From a virus: 64,000 nucleotides of DNA. The DNA lies in IMG/VR virus record IMGVR_UViG_3300018418_000008, positions 1-64,000 of that record. One strand, given 5' to 3'. The position numbers and the translations under genes were made by a program. This document shows positions 33,941 through 43,056 of this stretch, piece by piece (position 1 is the stretch's first letter; every line of letters starts with the position of its first letter). The notes under the pieces are model-generated. The model was not told the DNA's origin and made no database searches. It saw only the letters and a list, made by a program, of their open reading frames with translations.

Positions 33941-34354
33941 CTATAATTTGAAAATGCCTGAAGTACTCCACGTAATATCTACGTTAGAACCATCTGGCGT
34001 AATCGGAAACCCGTCTATATTTGTATCAAGCCACGCTACTAATCGTGAAGTAGCAGTGTTAGTAGTATCAATCCAAAATAAAAGTGCTTCTGACTCGGGT
34101 GTTGTATTTGCCACACTTTCGAAAACAACGTCATCTGCATCTAGTACACCATTAGTTACTGTAACATTTGTTAATGTCACTGTAGCTGCCACTCCAACTG
34201 ACGAATTAAGATCAGCATAAAATTCATCTGTAGATCCAAACATAGTTACATCAGAATCTATAAGTGATACTTTTAAATTACCTGCATTGAGAGCAACATC
34301 ATTACTAGCACTAATCAATGCTTCTTTGTATTTATCATAGATTACATTTGCCAT
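33941..34354 (-). CDS. Small virion-type protein, 137 aa
   Basis: MANVIYDKYKEALISASNDV, then LKVSLIDSDVT, then EALLFWIDT and the end SNVDITWSTSGIFKL, match a small protein family common in phages (decoration or appendage type, unnamed). It overlaps the stop of the large fibre gene upstream as TAATG. It may be a fibre attachment or capping protein, which is inference. Confidence 0.75.
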   Translation of the reverse strand: MANVIYDKYKEALISASNDVALNAGNLKVSLIDSDVTMFGSTDEFYADLNSSVGVAATVTLTNVTVTNGVLDADDVVFESVANTTPESEALLFWIDTTNTATSRLVAWLDTNIDGFPITPDGSNVDITWSTSGIFKL

Positions 34355-37300
34355 TATACACCATTATCCCTTGTTTCAATTTTAAGTACATTAAATCTAT
34401 GAATATCAGTAGCCGTTGCAGAGTCGCACGTGGCCATTAAATCGATATGAGTATTATTTGCAGCGAGTTGTGGTACTAAATTAACATCTGCCATACCACT
34501 CTCTACTTCACCATATCGAGTGTAGAAAATCTTTGTATCAGCACCAGTATCAGTTGTTATAACATTGATCTCAACTGCATATCCTTTAGTATCATCGTTG
34601 GTAACTTCACCATGAACAAAGTATTTAAATCCACGAGTTTGCTCGATTGGGAAAGTATCGATAAGCGTTGCTACATTACTAGTTACATCTCCACCTGTAC
34701 CGGTAAATGCTACGCCATTGGCTTCAAGCGATGTTACTTCTAGATTGAGAATTGTTGCTGTATTCGACACTTCAAGATCAGTAACATTTGCTAATGCTAA
34801 AGTTACTTCTGATGGTAAAGTAATATTTGTATTGACCGTCAGATTGTCAGCATATAGTATCTTATCTACTGGATTATATAATAAACCAGAATCTGCATAT
34901 ATATCATGATAATCAGCAGTATTGGCAGTAAATGCTACTCTAAATTCTTGATCGTCTGTAGAAGTATGAATTTCAACTGTATTTGCTTGAGCTGCAGTAC
35001 CGGTAATATCGGATGAAATTTCATCAGGCAAATAATCATCACCAATTGTACCAGCATCAATATTGGATGCATTTAAATTGGTAATCGCAGCGCCATTACC
35101 AGTAAATGTAGTTGCATCAACGTCGCCGGTAATTGTAGTATTGCCACCGGCAATTATTCCAGTTTGAATTGAGCCTGAATTCATGGCTCCATCTAGATGC
35201 AAATCATTCCATTTATTATCACTGCTACCAATATTATATGTGGTATTTGCTTCAGGTATTAAATTACTTACAAATTCGGCCACTGCATCAATAGTATCAG
35301 TATTGGCATCACCAAGTATTGTATTACCTTTTACAGTAAGATTACCATCAGCTACAATATTTGTAGATACATCTAATTGTCCAGTTACTCCTACACCTGT
35401 CGACTTTGTGGCTAATTTTGTAGCACCATTGTGATATAAAGAAACCGCACCACCAGCTACCATATCAACATAATTATTACCGGATGTATCTTCAAGTATC
35501 ATACCATTAGCTTGAAGATATAAATCACCGCCGCCAGTTTCGCGAATTATTGAATTGTTGCCTGTAGCGTCAAAGTAAATTTCTAAATCATCATCAGTAC
35601 CAAATGTAGCTTTTACACCATCATTGAAATTTAGAATATTATTAGTAGCTTCCCAATTTATTTCATCATTTCCACCATTTTGGAATGCTGCATCGCCTTG
35701 AACTTTTAATGTATCAGTATTGGCTTCACCTTCAATATCTACACCAAGATTAGTCGTAGAAACTCGTACTATGTTATTCGCACCTTCGCCTGCGTAGTAC
35801 AATTGTACACTGCCACCGTCTGTAGCAGCCATATAATTAGTATCATCTGTGGCTCTTAGTGTTAAATTTGTACCTTCAATAACTAAATTACCACTACCAC
35901 TTTCTAAGATATGTGAAATCGAACCGTCGCTATAGATTTCTAGGTCATGATTATCGCCAAATCTAGCTTTTACATCATCGTTAAAATCAAGTACTTTAGT
36001 GCCTGCCAACCACTCAAGGTAAATTGTATCGTCTGTACCTTCAAATTTAGCATTACCTTGAACACGCAACGTATCAGTATTAGCTTCGCCTTCAATGTCG
36101 ACGCCGTCAGTTCTTATTTCTAGAATTTGTGTACCGTCGCCATGATGAATAGTAGTATTTGCACCACTCGTAGCTACAAAATAATCTGTTCCATCTGTAG
36201 CTTCTAAAATAAGATTATTGGCCTGAACATTTAAGTCGCCGCCACCGGTTTCTGTAATATAGCTATTAGAACCATCTGTATAAATTTCGAAAATATGGGC
36301 ATCTGCATAATTAGTACCACCCATCTCAATCTTTTGATCATTATATGTAACAAAACCTGTTGATGCAATGACTTGACCTGTAACTTCAATACCATTTGTA
36401 TTTGTTTGAAGCTTTATTGCATCATCCCAATATAAAGTGACAGCGCCGCCTACGTCTGCAGTTATAAATTCTTCAGTGCCAGTATGACTTCTAATTGTAA
36501 TACCATCGCCTTGAATATATAATTCACCAGTAATATTCTCAATGTATGAATTATTTGCATCATGATAAACGCTTAAATCTCCACCTGTACCAAATGTAGC
36601 GAAGTTATCATCATCGAAGTTTAGTGTATTGGACGATTTAGTCCAAGTAAGAGTATTAACACTTGTAGAACCTTCGATATCAATACTACCTTCAAACAAT
36701 GAAGTACTACGGACGCGTAAAGTTGAAGTATTAGCGAGGTCAGTAATATGAATCTGATTATTGTTTGCAACTAATGCTATAGTATCATCAGGTGAATAAA
36801 GTCGAGTACCAGTTCCATCGATACCTTCTAGATAGCGAGAATCGTCAGTCGCTCTTAGTACTAAATTTGTACCTTCGATAATAAGGCTACCGGTATTAGC
36901 TTCTTCAATATAACTATTAGTGCCGTCATGATAAATGCTTAGATCTCCGCCATCACCAATTACAATTGGTGAACTGTCTTTTAAATATAATGTATTAGCA
37001 CTACCATCCCATGACATATTATTAGAATCTAATAAAATATCTCCATTAGCATCGGTACCGTCGAAGTTTGCGTCAGTACGAACCCGCAATGTTCCAGTAT
37101 TAGCTTCGCCAGTAACTTCGATACCATAATTATTTGTTTGTAACTTTTGATTGTTATTATGATAGAGAGTTACTTCGCCTGATGTGTTTGCTACGATAAG
37201 AGAAGTAACACCGGTATCATCAGTGACACGGAAATTATCTTGTACACGAACAAATAGATCATTAGCTGTTTCTGTAATTGTTGTATCAGTACCGTCGGTA

Positions 37301-39618
37301 ACAATCGTAAAGTTATGAGCTGCAGCGTAGTTCGCGCCACCCATTTCGATTGGTTGGTCGTTGTATGTAACAATACCACCGTTGGCTACCAATTCACCTG
37401 TAACTTCAACACCGTGTGTATTTGTTTGTAGACGTTCAGAACCTTCGTAGTATAATCTAACTGTGCTATTATCAGCTACATTAGCTGACATGTATAATTC
37501 TGCACCGGATTCAGACTTCAACTCAAACGTGTCGGTAATCATATTCATGTCTGTGCGAGCACGAATATCCATATTATCGGTGTTAGAGTATGCACGGCCA
37601 GCTGCTAGATAGAACATCTCCCAATCATCGCTATCACCAAGAGTAATCTTAGTTGCATCACGGTAGTTCCATGTATTAGCCGATGCATCCCAATGAACAT
37701 TATTAGAATCTAATCCACCAGATCCATCGAAGTTAGCATCTTCTGTGACTCTTAACGTATCTGTATTTGCTTCACCGTGTATTTCAACGCCGGGTACTTC
37801 ACCTAATTGTGTTCCTGTTGTTTCAAGTCTAGCAACACCACCATTATAAAGAACGACTTCACTCGATCCGTCATTATTAGCAGTAATAAAGCTAATAGTG
37901 CCAGGCTCGTTAGTAAGATTAAATCCTTCGTGTACAAAAATATTTAGATCTTTATCACCAGAAACAATAATACCATCAGTTCCATCGGTGTAAATTTGGA
38001 AATTATAATCAGCGATGTCTTCGGCGCCTGTGTATGGATATGTGCCACCCATCAAAATCTTATTATTATCGAAGACTACGACATTGTCTTTTACAATCGT
38101 ATCACCATCAACAACTATACCGTGTGTATTTGTCGACAGTCTTACATTGCCTTCGTAGTAAAGTTTAACTGTGCTATTGTCAGCAACATCGGCCGACATA
38201 TACAATTCGCTACCGAGTTCTGATTTAATTTCTACAATATCTGAAATGATATTAAGATCGTCGCGAGCTCGAATGTCTTGATTGTCCGTATTCGAATAGG
38301 CTCGACCGGCAGCAGTATAAAACATTTCCCAGTCATCACTGTCACCAAGAGTAATCTTAGTTGCGTCACGATAGTTCCACGTATTTGCTGATGCATCCCA
38401 ATGTACGTTGTTTGAATTAAGTCCACCAAATCCATCAAAGTTTGCATCTTCTCTGACTCGAAGTGTTGTTGTATTAGCTTCGCCAAATACTTCTACACCC
38501 GGTACTTCACCTAATTGTGTTCCTGTTGTTTCGAGACGAGCATCACCATTGTTATAAAGAACAACTTCGCTCGAGCCATCGTTATTTGCAGTAATAAAGT
38601 TTATCGTACCGGGCTCATTCGTAAGATTGAATCCTTCGTGCACGAAAATATTTAGATCCTTATCACCTGATACAATAATACCGTCTGTGCCATCAGTATA
38701 AATCTGGAAGTTATATGTTGCAATATCTTGTGTGCCATCATATGGGTATGTTCCACCCATCATGATTCGACCGGTATCAAACATTACGATGTCATCTTTG
38801 ATAATAGTATCACCATCGACTACAACACCATGAGTATTCGTGGAGAGTCTAAGATTTCCTTCGTAATATAGCTTGACTGTGCTGTTATCTGCAACATCAG
38901 CTGAGATATAAAGTTCTGAACCTATATCTGACTTCAGCTCGAAGTTATCTGTAATAAAGTTGACGTCAGTATTTGCACGAATGTTCATGTTCTCTGTGTT
39001 GACATACATTCGACTATCTGCGTCAACAAATAAGAATTCTGCTTGACCTGTACCGCCTACAACTTCTGAACCCGAATCTTTACCAAAGACTGCACGGACA
39101 TTATCATTAAAGCTGAGGATATTATCAGCATCTTCCCACTTCAACTTTGGATTAACGGCTGTGCCGCCATTGCCTACGAACAAAACATCATGTCGTAGTT
39201 CTGTATTGGCTTCTACTTGAAGACCGTACATTGTATCGACATATACAACGTTACCTTCATCTGTAAATGTAGTATTTGAAACTACGTAAAGTGTATCGGC
39301 GCTAATATTATTAGTTGCTGGATCCCAGTTGCCGCCCCTTAAACCACCAAAGCTTCCGTTAGCGAAAACATTATCATCTGATCCGTCGTTTCCACCATCA
39401 TTGAGTACAACCATTGTGTTGGCAGTAAATTGACCGAAGAGTGTCGCATTACCCCAAGTCATAGAACCACCGGGCAAACTATTTGCAGTCATTGCCTGTG
39501 TAGTACCGGGAACTGTGTTACCTCGGATGATCAACAACATCTCATTGGTTTTTTGTAACCAATCGCTAAATGAGTCGTTAGCTGGATCTATCTGATCAAA
39601 ACCTGAAAGTAATGCCAT
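34354..39618 (-). CDS. Long tail-fibre protein, 1754 aa
   Basis: The N-terminus MALLSGFDQIDPANDSFSDW probably attaches to the baseplate. Residues 200-1550 consist of repeats with motifs such as DLSIYHDGTNSYIEE, NLVIEGTNLTLRATDD and VTLYWDDAIKLQTNTNGIEV, seen in long marine phage fibres. A 236-residue segment is nearly duplicated (tandem period 708 bp, from about 37460 to 38930). The C-terminus (FKYFVHGEVTNDDTKGYAVE, then FNVLKIETRDNGV) is a distinct globular tip. The protein would form a trimeric, mostly beta fibre for host binding. AGGA precedes the ATG, and a late promoter lies at 39763. Confidence 0.85.
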   Translation of the reverse strand: MALLSGFDQIDPANDSFSDWLQKTNEMLLIIRGNTVPGTTQAMTANSLPGGSMTWGNATLFGQFTANTMVVLNDGGNDGSDDNVFANGSFGGLRGGNWDPATNNISADTLYVVSNTTFTDEGNVVYVDTMYGLQVEANTELRHDVLFVGNGGTAVNPKLKWEDADNILSFNDNVRAVFGKDSGSEVVGGTGQAEFLFVDADSRMYVNTENMNIRANTDVNFITDNFELKSDIGSELYISADVADNSTVKLYYEGNLRLSTNTHGVVVDGDTIIKDDIVMFDTGRIMMGGTYPYDGTQDIATYNFQIYTDGTDGIIVSGDKDLNIFVHEGFNLTNEPGTINFITANNDGSSEVVLYNNGDARLETTGTQLGEVPGVEVFGEANTTTLRVREDANFDGFGGLNSNNVHWDASANTWNYRDATKITLGDSDDWEMFYTAAGRAYSNTDNQDIRARDDLNIISDIVEIKSELGSELYMSADVADNSTVKLYYEGNVRLSTNTHGIVVDGDTIVKDNVVVFDNNKILMGGTYPYTGAEDIADYNFQIYTDGTDGIIVSGDKDLNIFVHEGFNLTNEPGTISFITANNDGSSEVVLYNGGVARLETTGTQLGEVPGVEIHGEANTDTLRVTEDANFDGSGGLDSNNVHWDASANTWNYRDATKITLGDSDDWEMFYLAAGRAYSNTDNMDIRARTDMNMITDTFELKSESGAELYMSANVADNSTVRLYYEGSERLQTNTHGVEVTGELVANGGIVTYNDQPIEMGGANYAAAHNFTIVTDGTDTTITETANDLFVRVQDNFRVTDDTGVTSLIVANTSGEVTLYHNNNQKLQTNNYGIEVTGEANTGTLRVRTDANFDGTDANGDILLDSNNMSWDGSANTLYLKDSSPIVIGDGGDLSIYHDGTNSYIEEANTGSLIIEGTNLVLRATDDSRYLEGIDGTGTRLYSPDDTIALVANNNQIHITDLANTSTLRVRSTSLFEGSIDIEGSTSVNTLTWTKSSNTLNFDDDNFATFGTGGDLSVYHDANNSYIENITGELYIQGDGITIRSHTGTEEFITADVGGAVTLYWDDAIKLQTNTNGIEVTGQVIASTGFVTYNDQKIEMGGTNYADAHIFEIYTDGSNSYITETGGGDLNVQANNLILEATDGTDYFVATSGANTTIHHGDGTQILEIRTDGVDIEGEANTDTLRVQGNAKFEGTDDTIYLEWLAGTKVLDFNDDVKARFGDNHDLEIYSDGSISHILESGSGNLVIEGTNLTLRATDDTNYMAATDGGSVQLYYAGEGANNIVRVSTTNLGVDIEGEANTDTLKVQGDAAFQNGGNDEINWEATNNILNFNDGVKATFGTDDDLEIYFDATGNNSIIRETGGGDLYLQANGMILEDTSGNNYVDMVAGGAVSLYHNGATKLATKSTGVGVTGQLDVSTNIVADGNLTVKGNTILGDANTDTIDAVAEFVSNLIPEANTTYNIGSSDNKWNDLHLDGAMNSGSIQTGIIAGGNTTITGDVDATTFTGNGAAITNLNASNIDAGTIGDDYLPDEISSDITGTAAQANTVEIHTSTDDQEFRVAFTANTADYHDIYADSGLLYNPVDKILYADNLTVNTNITLPSEVTLALANVTDLEVSNTATILNLEVTSLEANGVAFTGTGGDVTSNVATLIDTFPIEQTRGFKYFVHGEVTNDDTKGYAVEINVITTDTGADTKIFYTRYGEVESGMADVNLVPQLAANNTHIDLMATCDSATATDIHRFNVLKIETRDNGV
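37460..38930 (-). repeat. Two tandem 708-bp coding repeats in the long fibre
   Basis: The same segment occurs at a spacing of 708 bases: ACTGTGCT-containing DNA lies at 37460, 38168 and 38876. The protein units share DGTDGIIVSGDKDLNIFVHE and ANFDGxGGLxSNNVHWDASA with few differences, so the duplication is recent compared with the other fibre repeats. Confidence 0.7.
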
Positions 39619-39622
39619 TACT

Positions 39623-39808
39623 TTATCCTACTGTTAAATCTTTGATTATTTTTTTTAAATCTGCGATTTCGTTTTCTAACCGTGAAACACGAGCTGACAA
39701 ATCTACTTCTCTTTTTGCCCGGCGTCTTGCTAATTTATATTGTTCGAATTCATCGATATTATTATTTATAAACACACCTTCATCAATCTTCACTAAACTT
39801 TCTGACAT
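39623..39808 (-). CDS. Small coiled-coil protein, 61 aa
   Basis: The residues YKLARRRAKREVDLSARVSR, then LENEIADLKKIIKDLTVG, form a basic helix followed by a clear heptad coiled coil. GGAG precedes the ATG, which overlaps the upstream stop as TAATG. A TATAAATA late promoter lies inside the gene (39763-39770) and would serve the fibre gene downstream. It may be a fibre-attachment or assembly factor, which is inference from place. Confidence 0.75.
   Translation of the reverse strand: MSESLVKIDEGVFINNNIDEFEQYKLARRRAKREVDLSARVSRLENEIADLKKIIKDLTVG
39763..39770 (-). promoter_or_regulatory. T4-type late promoter inside coiled-coil gene
   Basis: A perfect TATAAATA on the minus strand lies about 145 bases before the long-fibre ATG (39618). 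The box is internal to the 61-residue gene. Confidence 0.5.
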
Positions 39809-42573
39809 TATGCAGAAACTCCTATAACTCTGTAATCATCAACTTTAGGTGTTAATTTACGATCTTCCGCCAGTAACACAATCTTTATTGCAACAGTATC
39901 ATAGTTATCATATGATTCACCTGATACACCAAAGTATCTAACGATATCGTCATTTTCGATATTCTTAAATGCAGTATATGGTGTCGTTAGTGTATCAATT
40001 TTTAAACCATCTTGTGCTATACTGGTATTTGATACAGGTTCATTCAATGTAATTGATCCAGCATCTGAAGTTTCAACTGAAAATACTCCATAATTATCTG
40101 AGAAAATAGGACTATAAATTTTAATTACGTCGCCTGCTGATACATCTGTACCAGTTCCAGATGTTGTCGTTAAAACTGCACTATCTAATGTAGCCGTATA
40201 TTCTCCACTCAATGTTGTTGCAGAAGGTGGATAGAATGGAAATCCGTATTCATATTCTCTATAATCCGTTCTATTCAAAGATGATGAATAATCATCAATA
40301 GAAGATAAATTTGTCAATTTGGTCCAATACTTATCATCGAACGATGCTGGATCATCTGAGTTTAGAATTTTAGCATAAATTTCAATTTCTGTTTGTCGTG
40401 GTCTGTATGCATTAATAATAACACGTATGTCCTCGGCTCTTTGGCCATCAAACTCTAATTTCTTAGAAATATGTTTAGTAATCGCATTACCATCATTCGT
40501 ATGTTCGTTAGTCGAATCATTGTTAATAGCAAATCTATGAGCAACAACCTGTAATTCATCAATTTCAAAAGCTGGTACATTATAGACTTTTGTTTTTTGT
40601 CCATTATAAACAAATGATAGATTAAGTATAGATGATTTTGAATCGCTTGATGCATTATGCATATTAGTAGATTGATCAACTTCTATTGATTTTGATAGAA
40701 TTTCAGCAGTATAGTCAACATTATTTACTGCGTTCAAATACATATTTGGAGTAGTATCATCTAATTCATATACACCACCGCCAACCGATTCTGCAAATTT
40801 GTAATAAGATGTAGCATCGAATTCAGTAGGCAAATCACCATTCCAAGCTGTTCTAAAAATAGATACATCAAGAGTATCCATATAATCAATTGTACCTGTA
40901 GATCCTGATTGATGACCTATAATAGTATCGGCTGCCCAAAAACGTTTAGTATTATCCACATCATATTGTGTAACATTTACTGACGAATCATTCAATCTCA
41001 TAAATTTAAAATCGAAATCATATACTTCGATTCTTCCAATTACTGTGTTTTTAAAACTACCATTAGTAATTGTTCTTTCACAATATTCTTCTACATATAT
41101 TTTAGTTGATGACGGTGCAGCGATACTCGTATCTACTGTAAATATTTGTACAATTGTACTATCTGTACCATCTATTACAACTAACTTATCGCCGTCGTTA
41201 ACAGATGCCATTCCTGTTCCGGTAATAACTTTTTGACCTGCTGTAATTGAAATACCAGTAGAATCTGCTGTTTTATCTTTATAAACCCATTCGCCGGGCA
41301 TCCAATTATCGTCTGTGCCATAAACTAATTGTATAAATTCATAGTCTTTGTGTATAAAGTTTACTGATACATCACCGATATTATATTCAGCAATATTTAC
41401 ATCGAATTTTAAATCTAGATTTGTATCAGGTTGCCAAGGTCGTTCTCTCTTAGCACTTAAGACTGCACCGCGACTAGCAGAAGTACGTGCAGGATAATAA
41501 TCACCTTGATGTTCTTTTGATGATCCACCTGAACGCTGTTCGGATCTATTACCATTTACCAATAATAAATCACCTTTTTGACTGTACCAAAAAATATATT
41601 CTTCATCTTCTGGTTGTATACAAAGAGCATATGATTTATTGGTGTCAACAGTTACTGGAGAATCGAATTCAAATCTAGTACCTGATGCAGCGAGTGGTGA
41701 AGCTTTAGTTTCGTGCCATTCTGCTCGAGCGACACCGTCTTCAAATCGAGCACTGATATTTGGACTTCCATCTGCATTACATTCCAACAAAATAACGTTA
41801 ATGCCCGGATTTTTTCGGCCGCTTCTATTACCTGTTTGGCCAGGCTTTCTTCGTAAATATAAAACTACATCTGTGATATCGACAGTTTTTGATCCACCGA
41901 CAAGTCTGGAATTAATGAAAAACGTTTGATAAAATGCACCAGTTGTTTCGGTTGGTCGTCTTGGTCGATGTTTACCTGTTTTTGGCAGTGTTGCATCTGC
42001 AATAATACCCGGAGGTAACGCGTCATCACCAATATTAGCTTCGTCATCAATTGTACTACTATTATATTGAAACTTTACAGTTTTAATTCTTGAATCAGAA
42101 TCAGGATTATTAACTTGTGAATACTCGATAAGTTTAATTTTTTCCCGACCTTTATCATGACTCTTACTACGCTGCCGATATTGTTTCCACAGTTCGACTG
42201 CACTACGTTGACCAGCCGTAGGAGTACCGACAGTACTAATAGCATCGCCGCCAAAGTTCATTACCGTTAAATCTAATTTACCAGCATCATCAGTTTTTAA
42301 ATATGTCAGTATGCCTCTATTGCCAGCCCGGTGTAAATTATTTTTTATAGATTCACCGATAGGTAAAGAGAAATCAGTCACATCTTCAAATTGTTGACCG
42401 GGTTTATTATCTAACATTACCTTATAACGAGTATTAGGTTTTAACCCAGCCGCTTTGATTTTAGTTAAACCACCTGGCACATGATTCAACTCATATTTTT
42501 CAGGCAATGAAAAGAAATTATCATCTTTTTGCTTTAAAGCTGCTAAATTTCCTATTAATCTTTTACGAGCCAT
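39808..42573 (-). CDS. Large baseplate-periphery or fibre-connector protein, 921 aa
   Basis: The N-terminus (KYELNHVPGGLTKIKAAGLK, PNTRYKVMLDNKPG) suggests an attachment domain. Residues 200-360 contain TKSY-type strands (VTVDTNKSYALCIQPEDEEY) seen in marine T4-like wedge-connector proteins. The rest is beta-rich. It lies directly after the DUF4815-type protein and before the fibre genes, the place of gp9-gp12 in T4, so it may link baseplate and fibres. No enzymatic motif is recognised. AAGG precedes the ATG. Confidence 0.75.
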   Translation of the reverse strand: MARKRLIGNLAALKQKDDNFFSLPEKYELNHVPGGLTKIKAAGLKPNTRYKVMLDNKPGQQFEDVTDFSLPIGESIKNNLHRAGNRGILTYLKTDDAGKLDLTVMNFGGDAISTVGTPTAGQRSAVELWKQYRQRSKSHDKGREKIKLIEYSQVNNPDSDSRIKTVKFQYNSSTIDDEANIGDDALPPGIIADATLPKTGKHRPRRPTETTGAFYQTFFINSRLVGGSKTVDITDVVLYLRRKPGQTGNRSGRKNPGINVILLECNADGSPNISARFEDGVARAEWHETKASPLAASGTRFEFDSPVTVDTNKSYALCIQPEDEEYIFWYSQKGDLLLVNGNRSEQRSGGSSKEHQGDYYPARTSASRGAVLSAKRERPWQPDTNLDLKFDVNIAEYNIGDVSVNFIHKDYEFIQLVYGTDDNWMPGEWVYKDKTADSTGISITAGQKVITGTGMASVNDGDKLVVIDGTDSTIVQIFTVDTSIAAPSSTKIYVEEYCERTITNGSFKNTVIGRIEVYDFDFKFMRLNDSSVNVTQYDVDNTKRFWAADTIIGHQSGSTGTIDYMDTLDVSIFRTAWNGDLPTEFDATSYYKFAESVGGGVYELDDTTPNMYLNAVNNVDYTAEILSKSIEVDQSTNMHNASSDSKSSILNLSFVYNGQKTKVYNVPAFEIDELQVVAHRFAINNDSTNEHTNDGNAITKHISKKLEFDGQRAEDIRVIINAYRPRQTEIEIYAKILNSDDPASFDDKYWTKLTNLSSIDDYSSSLNRTDYREYEYGFPFYPPSATTLSGEYTATLDSAVLTTTSGTGTDVSAGDVIKIYSPIFSDNYGVFSVETSDAGSITLNEPVSNTSIAQDGLKIDTLTTPYTAFKNIENDDIVRYFGVSGESYDNYDTVAIKIVLLAEDRKLTPKVDDYRVIGVSA

Positions 42574-42585
42574 TATTGTACCTTA

Positions 42586-43056
42586 TTAATGTAGTCTAGT
42601 AGTTCTAATATGTCTGGTTAGTTTATTATGTACAACGACGTTGTCGGCTGTGTAAGTATTATCACCATCAACGTGGAAGTTAAACACTTCAATACTATCA
42701 TCAAACTTATGAATATTTATTACAACTTCAGAAGATGTCATACCAGCATCAGTTAACGTTATAATTGTATCACCAATTTCTAGTTGTGATATTTCCATAT
42801 CAGGATGCATTTGTGCTGCTTTAACTGCATCAACTGCTCGCCATCCTTCTGAGGTTAAAATAGGATGATATGCTGTCAATGTTAGTTTATCATTGATAGT
42901 AGCCATCGGTCTCAATTCAACTGGAATTGGGAACAATTCTACAACATCATTAAACTCGCCATGTTGACCTACAACTTCATCGCCTACGACAATATCTTGA
43001 ATATTCTTATAAGAGAAATCACTCATTAATATTTTCGTATTTGCTACAAAGCATCC
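42586..43056 (-). other. Hint (BIL-like) domain coding region
   Basis: The 156-residue C-terminal domain has the intein-like blocks A, B, F and G, including Cys1, the block-B His (YHP) and the final His-Asn. No extein Ser/Thr/Cys follows the Asn (Lys instead), as in B-type bacterial intein-like domains, which cleave rather than splice. Confidence 0.75.
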
